Source: SZUA-547 sp963669315
GTDB lineage: Bacteria; Pseudomonadota; Alphaproteobacteria; Rhodobacterales; Rhodobacteraceae
Length of the DNA: 64,000 bases
Assembly: GCA_963669315.1 (NCBI GenBank)
Contig: OY770021.1
Coordinates: 1,178,001-1,242,000 of the forward strand
Direction of reading: 5' to 3'
In this document: in pieces, positions 53,973-63,916 of the stretch
Position numbering within the stretch: position 1 is the stretch's first letter
How the letters are laid out: each line of letters begins with the position of its first letter
Made by a program: the position numbers and the translations under genes
Notes under the pieces: model-generated
Databases searched by the model: none
Told to the model about the DNA's origin: nothing
The model's input: the letters and a program-made list of their open reading frames with translations, nothing else

Positions 53973-54246
53973 GGCGGAGCCCTCCCTTCTGATGCGCGCT
54001 TCAACATAGGACTCTCACACGAAGCAGAAATGAGGAAGCGTCAGCGCGTCGAATTCTGATTTGCACTCAGCGGCCGAGTAAATAGCGGGGGCCATTGCTC
54101 GCACGGCGGCGCCACGACTGGCCTTTCGTCGACAGCCCCACCGGCGACGTGCTTTCTGGCCGGTTATTTACTGTGGATTCGAATGGTTTGGGGCGTCAGC
54201 ATAGGATGCGGAACAACGGGCGACCGTCGAATAGTGAGGAAAGCTC

Positions 54247-55890
54247 ATGCCGAGTAGGCTTGCCGTATTGATAGTCGCGGATCTCGTCGACTACTCGCGT
54301 CTGATGGGTGAGGACGAGGCGATGACGATCGGCGCGATACGCGAGCTCAAGGACACGCATCTCGAACCGAAGATGATCGCGGATGGCGGCGAGATCCTGA
54401 AGCGCATGGGCGACGGCTGGATCATCGCGTTTCCCTCCGTCACCGCGGCGCTGCAATCCGCCATGGACGTTCAGACGGCGCTCGCCCCACACCCCATCAT
54501 CAAGCTGCGGATGGGCGTCCATATGGGTGAGATCGTGGAGGATGAGGACGACTTCTACGGCGCGGCCGTGAACCTCGCCCAGCGCCTGCAGACGGAATCG
54601 CCTCCCGGCGGCGTCATGATCTCGCAGGATCTGCACCGGCAACTGACTGGCGACATGGCGAAAGCGTTCAGCGACGCGGGCAGCTTCAAGCTCAAAAACA
54701 TTGCGCTGCCGGTCAATGGGTTTCAGTGGAGACCGCAGCCCGGCCCGTCATCGAATGCGGGCGAAGTGCCGACAATATGCGTCGAGCCAATTTCCTTTGC
54801 GCCTGCGGATGAAGACGTCGCCGCGGCAGCGGCGGATTTGCGTGACCAGCTGATTTTCAGGTTGTCGAAACGGACCGGCGTAAGGGTGCTGGATGAGGCG
54901 AGCAGCAACGCAAACCAATCGGTCTATGTGTTGCGGGCGCGGCTGCGCATCTCCGGCGAACGCGGCCGTCTGAATATCGCGCTCGTCGTTCGCGAAAGCG
55001 GGGAAACCGTTTGGAATCAGTCGTATGACGGAGACCCGACCGATATCTTCGCATTCACCGACGATCTTATCGACAAATCGATCGCGGGCTTGAGAATCCA
55101 GATCAACGCGTTCGACGACAACCGCATCGCGAATCTGCCGGACGACCAGCTCAGCCTTTCCGAACTTCGCTCCCGCGCCGCCGCCAGCTTTTACCAATGC
55201 TCTCTGGAAAGTTGGGAGCGCGCCCACGCAATATTGGAAAGAGCGCTTCGGTTGAACCCGGACGACCCGATGGCCCTCTCAATGCGCGCCATGGCGACCA
55301 TATTTGTGACCAGCGCGAGATTTGATCCGATGGCGGAGTCGCAAGTTGAGCGTCTTGCAGCGGATCTGAACCAGGCCGTCGAGCTCTCGCCGCGCAGCGA
55401 CTACGTTTTTTCAGCCCGCGCTTTCTTCAAAGTCCTGTCGATACGGGATCCATCCGGCGCGATTCCGGACGCGGATCGGGCGCTCTCGCTGAACCCCAGC
55501 TATCACTTGGCTTACAATGCGCGCGGTCTCGCAAAACTGCTGGCCGGCGATACGACGGGGGCGATCGCCGATCTGGAGAAAGCGATCTCTCTGGGCGAGT
55601 CCGACCCACTTTTGCCGATTTGGCTATTCTCCCTCTCAATCGCGCAGCATATCGCAGGGCGGGATCGGGACGCGATCGAGATGATCGAGCGGGCCATCCA
55701 GCTTCGGCCAAACCAATGGAATTACTATGTGCTGCTGGCGATATGTCGCCGCAGCCTCGGCGACGAAGCTGGCGCAAGCGAGGCTGAGGTCCAGGCGTCG
55801 CAGCTGCCCCGAGAACCCTCGATCTTCGCACTGCTCCCCGCCTTGCCCGAGGAATACGGCGATCTCGTTGCGCAGGTATCGCCTCAATAG
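54247..55890 (+). CDS. Class III cyclase with TPR tail, cytoplasmic
   Basis: 547 residues. Cyclase domain (1-165) with D12 (VADLVDY) and D56 (RMGDG) and the DDFYGAAVNLAQRL motif; the substrate-lysine position before MGDG is K/R (LKRMGDG), a small change from the paralogs here. Then a TolB/FlgO-like region (about 180-290) and TPRs. No signal or TM segment. GAGGA lies 6 nt before the ATG. Third of the cyclase/TolB/TPR kind in the window. The gap 54003-54246 before it holds no gene. Confidence 0.88.
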   Translation: MPSRLAVLIVADLVDYSRLMGEDEAMTIGAIRELKDTHLEPKMIADGGEILKRMGDGWIIAFPSVTAALQSAMDVQTALAPHPIIKLRMGVHMGEIVEDEDDFYGAAVNLAQRLQTESPPGGVMISQDLHRQLTGDMAKAFSDAGSFKLKNIALPVNGFQWRPQPGPSSNAGEVPTICVEPISFAPADEDVAAAAADLRDQLIFRLSKRTGVRVLDEASSNANQSVYVLRARLRISGERGRLNIALVVRESGETVWNQSYDGDPTDIFAFTDDLIDKSIAGLRIQINAFDDNRIANLPDDQLSLSELRSRAAASFYQCSLESWERAHAILERALRLNPDDPMALSMRAMATIFVTSARFDPMAESQVERLAADLNQAVELSPRSDYVFSARAFFKVLSIRDPSGAIPDADRALSLNPSYHLAYNARGLAKLLAGDTTGAIADLEKAISLGESDPLLPIWLFSLSIAQHIAGRDRDAIEMIERAIQLRPNQWNYYVLLAICRRSLGDEAGASEAEVQASQLPREPSIFALLPALPEEYGDLVAQVSPQ

Positions 55891-56058
55891 TTCATCAATT
55901 AAGGTCGATTGATACAGGCAACGCCGCTTCCGCTTTCTGGGCGACGGCCGCGTTGTGGACGAAGCCGTTGTTCAGCCTACACTTTCTTATTGGCGCATGG
56001 GCTACAAAGCCCGCGCTAGGATGCCCGCCGTTGGGTCAGGCATAGGAAAGGGTCCCAC

Positions 56059-57915
56059 ATGAAGCGTCTTCTTTTCGTACTGGCGGCTTGCGCGTTCTCC
56101 GCCGTGACCGCGGTTGCGCAGGATACGGTTTATTCCCCCTATGTCGGTCAGGATTTCCCAAACAATGTGTATTTTGGGGATACCCACGTGCATACGAACA
56201 TTTCATTCGACGCCTATGGCGATGGCAACATTTCGATGTCCGCCGAAGAGGCCTATCGCTTTGCGAAGGGCGAGGAGCTTGTAGGGCATGATGGAGCGCC
56301 CGTTCGAATTTCCAGGCCCATCGATTTTCTGGTTTTGGCCGATCATGCCGAGTATCTGGGCGTCATCCAGGGCGTGACCGAAGGCAACGAGGCGCTGTTG
56401 TCGACGGAAGCCGGGGCGCGATGGGCGCAAATGGCGAATGATGGCCAGCTGGATGTGATCCTGGGCGAGATCGTGAACGACGCGGCCACAAACAATCAGC
56501 GCGACCTTGACGATAGCTTCTCGGCCTCCGTTTGGAAGGGCGTCATCGACGCCGCCGAAAAGCACAACGATCCCGGAAATTTCACCGCGCTGATTGGATA
56601 TGAATGGACCTCGTCGCCGGATGGCGACAACCTCCACCGTGTCGTGATCTTCCGCGACAGCGCGGACAAGGTTGGGCAGATTCACCCATTCAGCTCTTTC
56701 GACAGCCCGTCGCCCGAGGATCTCTGGTCCTATATGCAGAGCTACGAGGCGGCGACAGGTGGGCGGGTGATGTCCATTCCTCACAACGGCAATATGTCCA
56801 CGGGGCGGATGTTTGAACTTCAGACATTCGACGGCAAGCCGTTATCTCAAGACTATGCCGAAACGCGGATGCGCTGGGAGCCGTTGGTCGAAACCACTCA
56901 GATCAAGGGCGATAGCGAAACCCATCCGGCATTGTCGCCCGACGACGAGTTCGCGGATTTCGAAAGCTGGGATCGGGGCAACTTCGGGCTAAAGCGAACT
57001 AACCCGGAATTGATGCAGACAGAGTACAGCCGGTCTGCTCTGAAACTCGGCCTGGCCCAGGAAGCTGAACTCGGGGTCAACCCGTTCAAATTCGGTATGA
57101 TCGGCGCCACGGATTCCCATACCAGTTGGTCGAACGCCGAGGAGGACAACTACCTCGGAAAGTATGCGTCGGCGTCGCCCAATCCGGAACGCTGGTCCAA
57201 GGCGTTCCCGCCCGCGACCGTGCCGGGCATTCTGTTCCAGTTCGAGGAATGGGAAAGCTCCCAATCCGGTTAGGCGGCCGTCTGGGCTAGGGAGAAAACC
57301 CGCGAGGCGATCTGGGACGCGATGGAGCGAAAGGAGGTCTACGCAACGTCCGGCCCTCGCATCAAGGTGCGGTTCTTCGGCGGTTGGGATTTCGACGCGG
57401 AAGATGCGTATCGGAACAATTTTGCTGAAATCGGATACGCCAAGGGCGTGCCAATGGGCGGCGACCTGCCTGCGGCGTCAGGCGGGAAGGCGCCAAGCTT
57501 TCTGATTTCCGCAATGCGGGACCCAGACGGCGCAAACCTCGATCGGCTGCAGGTCATCAAAGGGTGGCGAGACGAGGCCGGAGAATTGCACGAAAAGGTA
57601 TACGACGTCGCGTGGAGCGGCGACCGGGCCCCGGATGAACGCGGGAAAATCGCGCCGGTCGGCAGCACCGTCGACCTCGAAACCGCGACCTACACCAACT
57701 CAATAGGCGCCTCGTTTCTCAGCACGGTCTGGATCGACCCGGATTTCGATCCGGGCGAGCGGGCGGTCTACTATGTCCGCGTTCTCGAAATTCCCACGCC
57801 CCGCTGGACTGCATTCGACGAGGTCCGGTTTGACTTCCGTATGGCGGACGAGGTGACGAGAGAATTGCAGGAACGCGCCTACACATCGCCAATTTGGTAC
57901 TCGCCGAACCAATAG
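56059..57915 (+). pseudogene. DUF3604 protein gene, split by an in-frame amber codon
   Basis: One continuous frame of 618 codons from ATG 56059 to the stop at 57913-57915, with TAG at 57271-57273 after residue 404. Before the stop: signal peptide (about 1-21) and a DUF3604/PHP-like start NVYFGDTHVHTNISFDAYGDG, then DFLVLADHAEYLG and IPHNGNMS, which look like metal-binding His residues. After it: AAVWA, TREAIWDAM, ERKEVYATSGPR, WDFDAEDA, which complete the family. Relatives have Tyr where the stop is (SG-Y-AAVWA), so a single-base change TAC/TAT to TAG explains it. It may be a true pseudogene, a readthrough gene or a sequence error. GGAAAGG lies before the ATG. The gap 55891-56058 is empty. 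Confidence 0.85.
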
Positions 57916-58110
57916 GACGCCATCGGGCGCGAATATCCGACTAGTGTGGCGCTGCGCCCGGTTTGTTCGCACAATGATCGAGTGGCGGATTGACGCCAAT
58001 TGTCGACTTTGGCGCTGCGCGTTCATTCGCGCGTCCCAGAGACGGGTTCGCGTTGAACCCAAAACGGACAAGGCGGCTTTCCTGACCCGCAGACGCCTGC
58101 TCGACGGATG

Positions 58111-58544
58111 TCAGCTAAGTCCTCGCAACGCCACCTCGGCCAATCGGCGTTCCCCCTCCACGCTCAAAAGGCACGGGGCGTCATCGGCGCGCACCCAGAT
58201 CGGCGTGTGGTCCTGCTCTACCGGCGGGCCCAGTTCACGGATCGGCCGGGCCAGGAACATATGTTGGATCTTGCGGGCCCAGAAATTCTCCTCCTTCAGC
58301 CAGTCATAGCGGGCGAACAGGCAAGGCGGCGCGGCGTTCCGATGCGCCAGCCGGTCTCCTCCCACACCTCACGGTGGAGGGCCTGCGTCGGCGTCTCTCC
58401 GGGGTCGATCCCGCCGCCCGGCAGCAGGATGTCGCCGTCCTGCTCGACCAGCAGCACCTCGCCATCGCGCCACAGGACGCCATAGGCGCCGGGGCGGTCG
58501 CGATATGTTCGGCCGGGGACGGGGGCGGTTCCGTAACGTCGCAT
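58111..58544 (-). pseudogene. NUDIX hydrolase gene with a frameshift
   Basis: The first frame (58544-58296) has a complete Nudix box, GGIDPGETPTQALHREVWEE followed by TGW, and ends soon after at GTPRRLACSPAMTG. The remainder of the fold (CLFARYDWLKEENFWARK, HMFLARP, HTPIWVRADDAP) continues in another frame down to 58111. One added base in the TGTTCG at about 58314-58320 (minus strand) restores a single frame reading RRLACFARYDWLKEENFWARK-type sequence. So the gene is disrupted, or the assembly lacks a T. Intact relatives hydrolyse nucleoside diphosphate derivatives. Confidence 0.8.
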
Positions 58545-58626
58545 GGGCGCCTATCTGTCGGCTGAATTGAACCTCTGGGCTGGCCAAGCTACAACGCGCC
58601 CGCCCGAGAATGAAAGCGACTCTTCG

Positions 58627-59637
58627 ATGACGGACGCCCAAGACCTGAACACTCCGACCTCGCCAAAAAGCGACGACTCGATTCTGCCGTTCCAACTGGC
58701 GCGGGCGGATATCCGCGGCCGGGTGGCGCGTCTCGACCAGACGCTTGAGACGATCCTCCGCCAGCACGACTATCCGCCCGCCGTGGCGGCGCTGGTGGCC
58801 GAGGCCGCGCTGCTGACCGCGCTGATCGGGCAGACCATCGATCTGCGCTGGAAGCTGTCGCTGCAGGTGCGCGGCGACGGGCCGATCCGGTTGATCGCGA
58901 CCGACTATTTCGCTCCTGAGGCGGATGGCGGCCCGGCCCGCATTCGCGCTTATGCCGGGTATGACCGCGATGCGCCGCCGCCCAGCGCAACCGATCCATT
59001 CACATTGCTGGGCGCGGGCGTGTTCGGGCTGATGATCGATCAGGGCGAGAACATGACTCCCTATCAGGGCGTGACGCCGCTGGCGGGCGGGTCTCTGGCG
59101 TCCTGCGCCGAGACCTATTTCGCGCAATCCGAGCAGATCGCCACACGCTTTGCCTTGACGGCGGCCGAGGCGTCCGCGCCCGGCGGCCCCTCCGTCTGGC
59201 GGGCGGGCGGCGTAATGGTGCAGCATCTGCCCGAGGCGGGCGAGCATGTCCGCACGCCCGACGCGCCCTCCGGCCAGAAAGGGCTGATGACCAGCGAGGA
59301 CATCGCGGCGATGGGCGATGGCGAGGACAACTGGCGGCGCGCCACCATGCTGCTGGAGACCGTGGAGGCGCATGAGCTTTTGGGGCCGCATGTCAGCGCG
59401 GATCGCCTGTTGGTGCGCCTGTTCCACGAAGAGGCGCCGATGGTTCATCCGGCGCAGTCGATTGGCTTTGGCTGCACCTGCTCGGCCGAGCGGGTGGAGG
59501 CGGCTATGGCGCAGTATTCCGCCAAGGATATTGGCCACATGACCGATGAGAACGGTAAATTGACCGCCGATTGCCAGTTTTGCAGCGCGCATTATGAGTT
59601 CGACCCGAAAACGCTGGGTTTCGAGGCGGACGGCTGA
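58627..59637 (+). CDS. hslO: Hsp33 redox-regulated chaperone
   Basis: 336 residues from ATG 58627 (frame open up to 58543). The four zinc-binding cysteines are C283-x-C285 and C316-x2-C319 (GCTCS and CQFC). The N-terminal domain has FQLARADIRGRVARLD, and SIGFGCTCS and EFDPKTL mark the redox domain. Oxidation forms disulfides, releases zinc and turns on holdase activity. Opposite in direction to the NUDIX gene. Confidence 0.95.
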   Translation: MTDAQDLNTPTSPKSDDSILPFQLARADIRGRVARLDQTLETILRQHDYPPAVAALVAEAALLTALIGQTIDLRWKLSLQVRGDGPIRLIATDYFAPEADGGPARIRAYAGYDRDAPPPSATDPFTLLGAGVFGLMIDQGENMTPYQGVTPLAGGSLASCAETYFAQSEQIATRFALTAAEASAPGGPSVWRAGGVMVQHLPEAGEHVRTPDAPSGQKGLMTSEDIAAMGDGEDNWRRATMLLETVEAHELLGPHVSADRLLVRLFHEEAPMVHPAQSIGFGCTCSAERVEAAMAQYSAKDIGHMTDENGKLTADCQFCSAHYEFDPKTLGFEADG

Positions 59638-59649
59638 GCGCCCGTGGGA

Positions 59650-60108
59650 TCAGGATCCTGAGATCAGGTCCTCGTCCAGAAGATGGTTCGGCAGATCCTC
59701 CTCAACGACTTCGTACTCCGGGATGGCGCGGTGACGAACGGAGATTCCCGCTTCGTGGACGCTATCGGGATCGCCGCTGACCAGAGGGTGCCATCCCGCC
59801 AGCCCGCGCTCCTCATGTAACCGACGATAGGCGCATGTGTTGGGCAGCCACGCGGAAACTTCGGGCAATCCCTCCGGGGTCAACACCACGCACCCGGCAA
59901 CCAGTTGCTTGCGCAGAGAATAGTTGCCGCAGCGGCAGGTCTCACAGTCCAGAAGGCGGCAGGCGACATTGGTGTAGGCCACCTCCAGCGTGTCTTCATC
60001 CTCCAGCTTCAGAAGACAGCAGCGCCCGCACCCGTCGCAAAGCGACTCCCATTCCGCCTCGGTCATCTCGTCAAGGCGCTTCTTCTCCCAGAAAGGTTTC
60101 GCGCTCAT
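59650..60108 (-). CDS. YcgN/UPF0260 cysteine-cluster protein
   Basis: 152 residues from ATG 60108. FWEKKRLDEMTEAEWESLCDG, then CGRCC, CRLLDCETCRCGNY and CAYRRL are characteristic of the YcgN/UPF0260 family (Zn/Fe-binding CxxCxxxCC cluster). Function unknown. Its start codon overlaps the stop of the upstream membrane protein gene by the ATGA quartet, so translation is coupled. Confidence 0.93.
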   Translation of the reverse strand: MSAKPFWEKKRLDEMTEAEWESLCDGCGRCCLLKLEDEDTLEVAYTNVACRLLDCETCRCGNYSLRKQLVAGCVVLTPEGLPEVSAWLPNTCAYRRLHEERGLAGWHPLVSGDPDSVHEAGISVRHRAIPEYEVVEEDLPNHLLDEDLISGS

Positions 60109-60398
60109 CCGAACAATACGCCTAGGGAATCGGTGACCAGCGCGACGATGAACCAGACCACGCCGATGAACAGCGCTACCGCGAGAAGCTGCAGAATCAC
60201 GTTGCGCGGGGTCAGCCGCCAGTCGAGCGGCGGGTCTTTCGGATCTTCGAGCTTGTCCATGCCCCAACGCTTGCGGACCTCGCCCCCCGACAGCGCGCCG
60301 CCCGCCTGATGGCGGGTCTGGTCGAGCGCAGCCTGGGCTTTCCGGCTGCGGTCTTCGTCCTTCGCGGTGGATTTATCGGGGCCGTTTTGCGTCGGCAT
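60105..60398 (-). CDS. Small membrane protein coupled to YcgN
   Basis: 97 residues from ATG 60398 (GAGGAG 6 nt before; frame open up to 60521). N-terminal charged, hydrophilic region of about 65 residues, then one C-terminal transmembrane helix (about 71-90, ILQLLAVALFIGVVWFIVAL). Resembles small membrane proteins of Rhodobacterales without a named role. Four-base ATGA overlap with the YcgN-like gene. Confidence 0.8.
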   Translation of the reverse strand: MPTQNGPDKSTAKDEDRSRKAQAALDQTRHQAGGALSGGEVRKRWGMDKLEDPKDPPLDWRLTPRNVILQLLAVALFIGVVWFIVALVTDSLGVLFG

Positions 60399-60468
60399 GC
60401 GCTGCTCCTCGCCCTCTGGCGTCAAGCGAGCTATATTAGAGACGGGGCGCGGGCGAAAGGCGAGCAGC

Positions 60469-61035
60469 GTGACGAGTCTTACCAGACGGAGTTTTGCAGC
60501 GGGGTTGGCTACGGTCACCATTTGTGCGGGTCGCGGTGCGATGGCGCGCGACCTTCCACAAATTCGTTCCGCTCAGACATCGAAAGCGGTCGAGGACGTG
60601 TTCTCTCTGTTCGATGGCTCAATGCAGGTTCCCACGACCCCGTTCCTGCTGAAAAATGGGGAGCGGCGCAGTTTGCGCGACTATCCTGGCCGACCCGTCG
60701 TCGTGACGTTCTGGGCCACCTGGTGCGGCCCCTGCGCGCGGGAGATGCCGGAACTGGACGATATGGCGGCGGACCTGCCGGAGGTCGCGTTTGCGCCGCT
60801 GGCGCTCGACCGGCATGAATCAATCCGCAAGATCGAGAATTACTACAGGCGCCACCAGATCCGTTCGTTGCTGCCTGCGGTCGACAGCGGGCAGTCCTTG
60901 GCTCGCGCATTCGGCGTGCCGGGCACGCCGACCAGCCTGGTGATCGATGGAGGAGGCGGCGTACGCGCCTCCTGCGTCGGGAATGTGAACTGGCGTCATC
61001 CGGACATTCGCGCGTTCGTTCTATCGCTCGCCTAA
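60469..61035 (+). CDS. TlpA-family thiol-disulfide reductase
   Basis: 188 residues from GTG 60469. N-terminus VTSLTRRSFAAGLATVTIC has a twin-arginine-like motif and hydrophobic core, so it may use Tat. Thioredoxin fold with active WCGPC near residue 92 (TFWATWCGPCAREMPELDD) and the cis-Pro motif VPGTPTSLVID. Periplasmic reductant for cytochrome c maturation or general disulfide exchange. Overlaps the convergent MFS gene stop by 4 bp. Confidence 0.9.
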   Translation: MTSLTRRSFAAGLATVTICAGRGAMARDLPQIRSAQTSKAVEDVFSLFDGSMQVPTTPFLLKNGERRSLRDYPGRPVVVTFWATWCGPCAREMPELDDMAADLPEVAFAPLALDRHESIRKIENYYRRHQIRSLLPAVDSGQSLARAFGVPGTPTSLVIDGGGGVRASCVGNVNWRHPDIRAFVLSLA

Positions 61036-62375
61036 TCGCCCAGCGGCCAGATCGATAGAGCGAACCGTCCCAATGCGGTTTCGGGCGCAAGACGGGCGGC
61101 GTAGAGCGCCGCGAACGCGCCGCTTCCCCCAATCAGCAGCAGCACTTCCTCTCGCCCCAATCCAAGCGCGATCAATAGGCTGGCGATCGCTGAGGACAGC
61201 ACCATCGCAATCGCGGTAATCACATTCAGCCCGGCGATGGCGCGGCCGCGGCGTCCGGGGGCGGCGCTGGCTTGCAAAACCGCGTTCAGCGGCGTGACAT
61301 AGACCCCGGCCGAGACCGCCAGCAGAACGAAGGCCCCCAGCACCGGCCATGCGTCGGGGCGCGCGAGGAAGGCGGGGACGCTCAGCAACGCCTCCCCGCT
61401 TAGCGGCCCGCCGTAGGCAGTGACAGAGAGGTAGAGGCAAAGAGAAAAAGCTGCGATGCAGAGCGCGCCGACCGGCGCGATCCCGACCTTCACCTGACCG
61501 CGGAACAGCTGGTTGCAGATCAGCGCGCCCATCGCGACGCCGACCGAGAACATGGTCAACAGCAGCACCGCGACGTCCTCGGACGCGCCCAGCGCCACCT
61601 TGGCGAAGGGTAGCACCAGCGCCAGATAGGCCGCGCCCGCGAACCAGAACCAGGCGATGGCGAGAGAGACGCGAAAGACCGGCCGGTCGGCGGCGTTCTC
61701 GGCCAGCACGCGCCGGATCGCCGAGACGGGGTTCCAGTCGATCGTCAGTCCATCGCTAGGCTCGGGCGGGGCGGGCTTCGCCGCGCAGGCGCAGACAAAT
61801 CCGATGGCCGCGATCAGAATGACCACGACCGAGACGACCGTCACGCCGCCAGGGGTCAGGATCAGCTTGGCGCCCGCGATTTGGCCAAGAAGGATCGCGA
61901 TAAAGGTGCCCGCCTGCACCAGACCATTGCCGGCCATCAGCTCATTTCGCGGCAAATACTGCGCGAGCGCCGAATATTTCACCGGGCCGAAAAACGCAGA
62001 CTGTGCGCCCATCAGGAACACGAGGATGTAGAGCAACTGGATGGATTGCAGGTGATAGGCGATCGCGGCGAGACCCATCAGCGCGATCTCCAGTCCCTTC
62101 ACCCAGCGCATGATCCGCGCCTTGTCGAAACGGTCGGCCAGTTGCCCGGCCGTGGGCGAGAACAGAGCGAAGGGCAAGATGAACAGCCCGGCGGCGGCGA
62201 GATTGTGCAGATCGGCGTTCAGCCCCAGCCGGTCCGCCAGTCGGAAGGTCAACAGCGCCACGAAAGCGTTCTTGAACACCTGATCATTGAAGGCGCCCAG
62301 AAACATCACCCAGAACAGCGGCCAGAAACGCCGCGCCCGCAGCAATTGGAACATGCGGGTCGGGTTCTGGGTCAC
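61032..62375 (-). CDS. MFS transporter of the LplT/lysophospholipid type
   Basis: 447 residues with about 12 hydrophobic segments. The start (FWPLFWVMFLGAFNDQVFKN) is typical of the LplT/Aas-associated MFS group that flips lysophospholipids; FGPVKYSALAQYLPRNELMAGNGL further on is also shared with this group. No acyltransferase domain is fused. Start is GTG and overlaps the ribF stop by GTGA, so the two are coupled. Substrate is not certain from sequence. Confidence 0.88.
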   Translation of the reverse strand: MTQNPTRMFQLLRARRFWPLFWVMFLGAFNDQVFKNAFVALLTFRLADRLGLNADLHNLAAAGLFILPFALFSPTAGQLADRFDKARIMRWVKGLEIALMGLAAIAYHLQSIQLLYILVFLMGAQSAFFGPVKYSALAQYLPRNELMAGNGLVQAGTFIAILLGQIAGAKLILTPGGVTVVSVVVILIAAIGFVCACAAKPAPPEPSDGLTIDWNPVSAIRRVLAENAADRPVFRVSLAIAWFWFAGAAYLALVLPFAKVALGASEDVAVLLLTMFSVGVAMGALICNQLFRGQVKVGIAPVGALCIAAFSLCLYLSVTAYGGPLSGEALLSVPAFLARPDAWPVLGAFVLLAVSAGVYVTPLNAVLQASAAPGRRGRAIAGLNVITAIAMVLSSAIASLLIALGLGREEVLLLIGGSGAFAALYAARLAPETALGRFALSIWPLGD

Positions 62376-63313
62376 CCCGCGCTCGCGGCGTCCAGCGCGC
62401 CTCGCGCGGCGGCGGCGTCCGCATCCATCTGCGTCTTCAGCGCCTCAAGATCCTCGAAACGGCGCTCCGGGCGCAGGCGCTTGACCAGCCCGACGGAGAT
62501 TTCCTGATCGTAGATATCGCCGGAGAAATCGAAGAGATGCACCTCGAAATTCGGAGCGTTCTCACCAAAAGTCGGGCGCACGCCGATGCTGGCGACGCCG
62601 CGATAGGCGCCGGTATGGGGCCCGGTCAGGACATCGACGAAGACCGCGTAAACGCCGAAAGCCGGGTGGACCGTGCCGCCCAGGGCGAGATTGGCGGTGG
62701 GGTAGCCAAGTTCGCGCCCGCGCTTGTCCCCCGATTGCACCCGCCCGTCGATCCGGTGCCAATGGCCAAGCATTTCGGCGGCGTCTTGCGGCCGCCCTTC
62801 ATGCAGGGCGGCGCGAATCGCAGTGGACGAGATCGGTTTTCCAGCGCCCACCAGCGGCGCGCCCTCGGCGGTAAAGCCCAACCTCGCGCCGAGTTCCTGC
62901 AACGCCGGAACGTCGCCCGCCCGCCCCTTGCCGAAGCGGAAATCCGCGCCGACCGAGACATGCCGCACGCCGTAGGCGTCTGCGAGCACGCCAGACGCGA
63001 ACGCCTCGGCGGTCATGGAAGATAGTTCCTTGTTGAACTCAAGGATATAGAGCCGCTCGACCCCGAGCTTCTCCAACCGGTGAATTTTGGCGTCGACCGA
63101 CATCAGCCGAAAGGGCTCGTCGGCGCGGCCAAAAAACTCTCGCGGATGCGGCTCGAAGGTAATGACGCCCAGCGGCGCGGAGAGCTCGACGGCGCGGGTC
63201 CGCGCGCGTTCAATCACAGCACGATGGCCGAGATGCACGCCATCGAAATTGCCTAAGGCGACCGACGCGCCGCGGTCGCCTTCATCGACGCGTCTGTCTG
63301 TGATGATCCGCAT
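62372..63313 (-). CDS. ribF: Bifunctional riboflavin kinase/FAD synthetase
   Basis: 313 residues. N-terminal FAD synthetase with ALGNFDGVHLGHRAVI (nucleotidyltransferase HxGH), FRFGKGRAGDV and SSTAIRAAL; C-terminal riboflavin kinase with GRELGYPTANL and GVASIGVRPTFGEN. Makes FMN then FAD. GGAG lies 5 nt before the ATG. Upstream of and overlapping the MFS gene. Confidence 0.96.
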   Translation of the reverse strand: MRIITDRRVDEGDRGASVALGNFDGVHLGHRAVIERARTRAVELSAPLGVITFEPHPREFFGRADEPFRLMSVDAKIHRLEKLGVERLYILEFNKELSSMTAEAFASGVLADAYGVRHVSVGADFRFGKGRAGDVPALQELGARLGFTAEGAPLVGAGKPISSTAIRAALHEGRPQDAAEMLGHWHRIDGRVQSGDKRGRELGYPTANLALGGTVHPAFGVYAVFVDVLTGPHTGAYRGVASIGVRPTFGENAPNFEVHLFDFSGDIYDQEISVGLVKRLRPERRFEDLEALKTQMDADAAAARGALDAASAG

Positions 63314-63352
63314 AGCGCTCCCGACGGCGGCCCGTCGAGAGCGGACCGAAAT

Positions 63353-63916
63353 TTATTGATCGGCGTCTTCGCCGCGCGACGGCGCCATAACCAGCGCCTG
63401 CCCCTTCAACACGACCGTATCGCCTACAGAGACCTGGCAATCAAGCGAGACTCGACTGCGGCGCAGGTTTACGTCCGTGACGGTGACTTTGGCGTCGATC
63501 ACGTCTCCGGGCCGCACGGGCGCCATGAAGGTCAGATCCTGCTTAAGATAGACCGTTCCCTGCCCCGGCAACTGCTGTCCGATAACGGCCGAGATCAGGC
63601 TGGCGGTCAGCATGCCGTGCACGATCCGGCCCTTGAACATGGTGCTCTTGGCGTACTCATCGTCGAAATGGACCGGGTTCATATCGCCGCTTACTTCGCC
63701 GAACAGTTCCAGATCACGCTGGGTGACCGCCTTGCTGCGCATCCGCGTCAGGCCGACATCGATATCTTCGATATAGATCGTGGTGATCTCATCTGTGAAC
63801 TCGTGGGGCACGTCATCCTGCGGCGCAAGCTCAGCGTTCAGGTTCGCCGCCTCTTGATCGTCATGCTGGGCTTCGGCCATCTGATCATTCTCTTCAAACA
63901 TCGACTTGCGCTCCAT
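63353..63916 (-). CDS. MaoC-like (R)-enoyl-CoA hydratase
   Basis: 187 residues. Hot-dog fold with catalytic D and H in the GDMNPVHFDDEYA motif, followed by RIVHGMLTASLISAVIG and YLKQDLTFMAPVRPGD, as in PhaJ and MaoC-type hydratases. The first about 40 residues are an acidic, disordered extension. Hydrates trans-enoyl-CoA to (R)-3-hydroxyacyl-CoA, possibly feeding polyhydroxyalkanoate. GGAG lies 8 nt before ATG 63916. The remaining bases to 64000 show no gene. Confidence 0.9.
   Translation of the reverse strand: MERKSMFEENDQMAEAQHDDQEAANLNAELAPQDDVPHEFTDEITTIYIEDIDVGLTRMRSKAVTQRDLELFGEVSGDMNPVHFDDEYAKSTMFKGRIVHGMLTASLISAVIGQQLPGQGTVYLKQDLTFMAPVRPGDVIDAKVTVTDVNLRRSRVSLDCQVSVGDTVVLKGQALVMAPSRGEDADQ

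Noticed and set aside
58111..58365. 84-aa minus-strand frame as a separate gene
   Set aside because: It is the second half of the frameshifted NUDIX gene; a single-base change joins the two parts.
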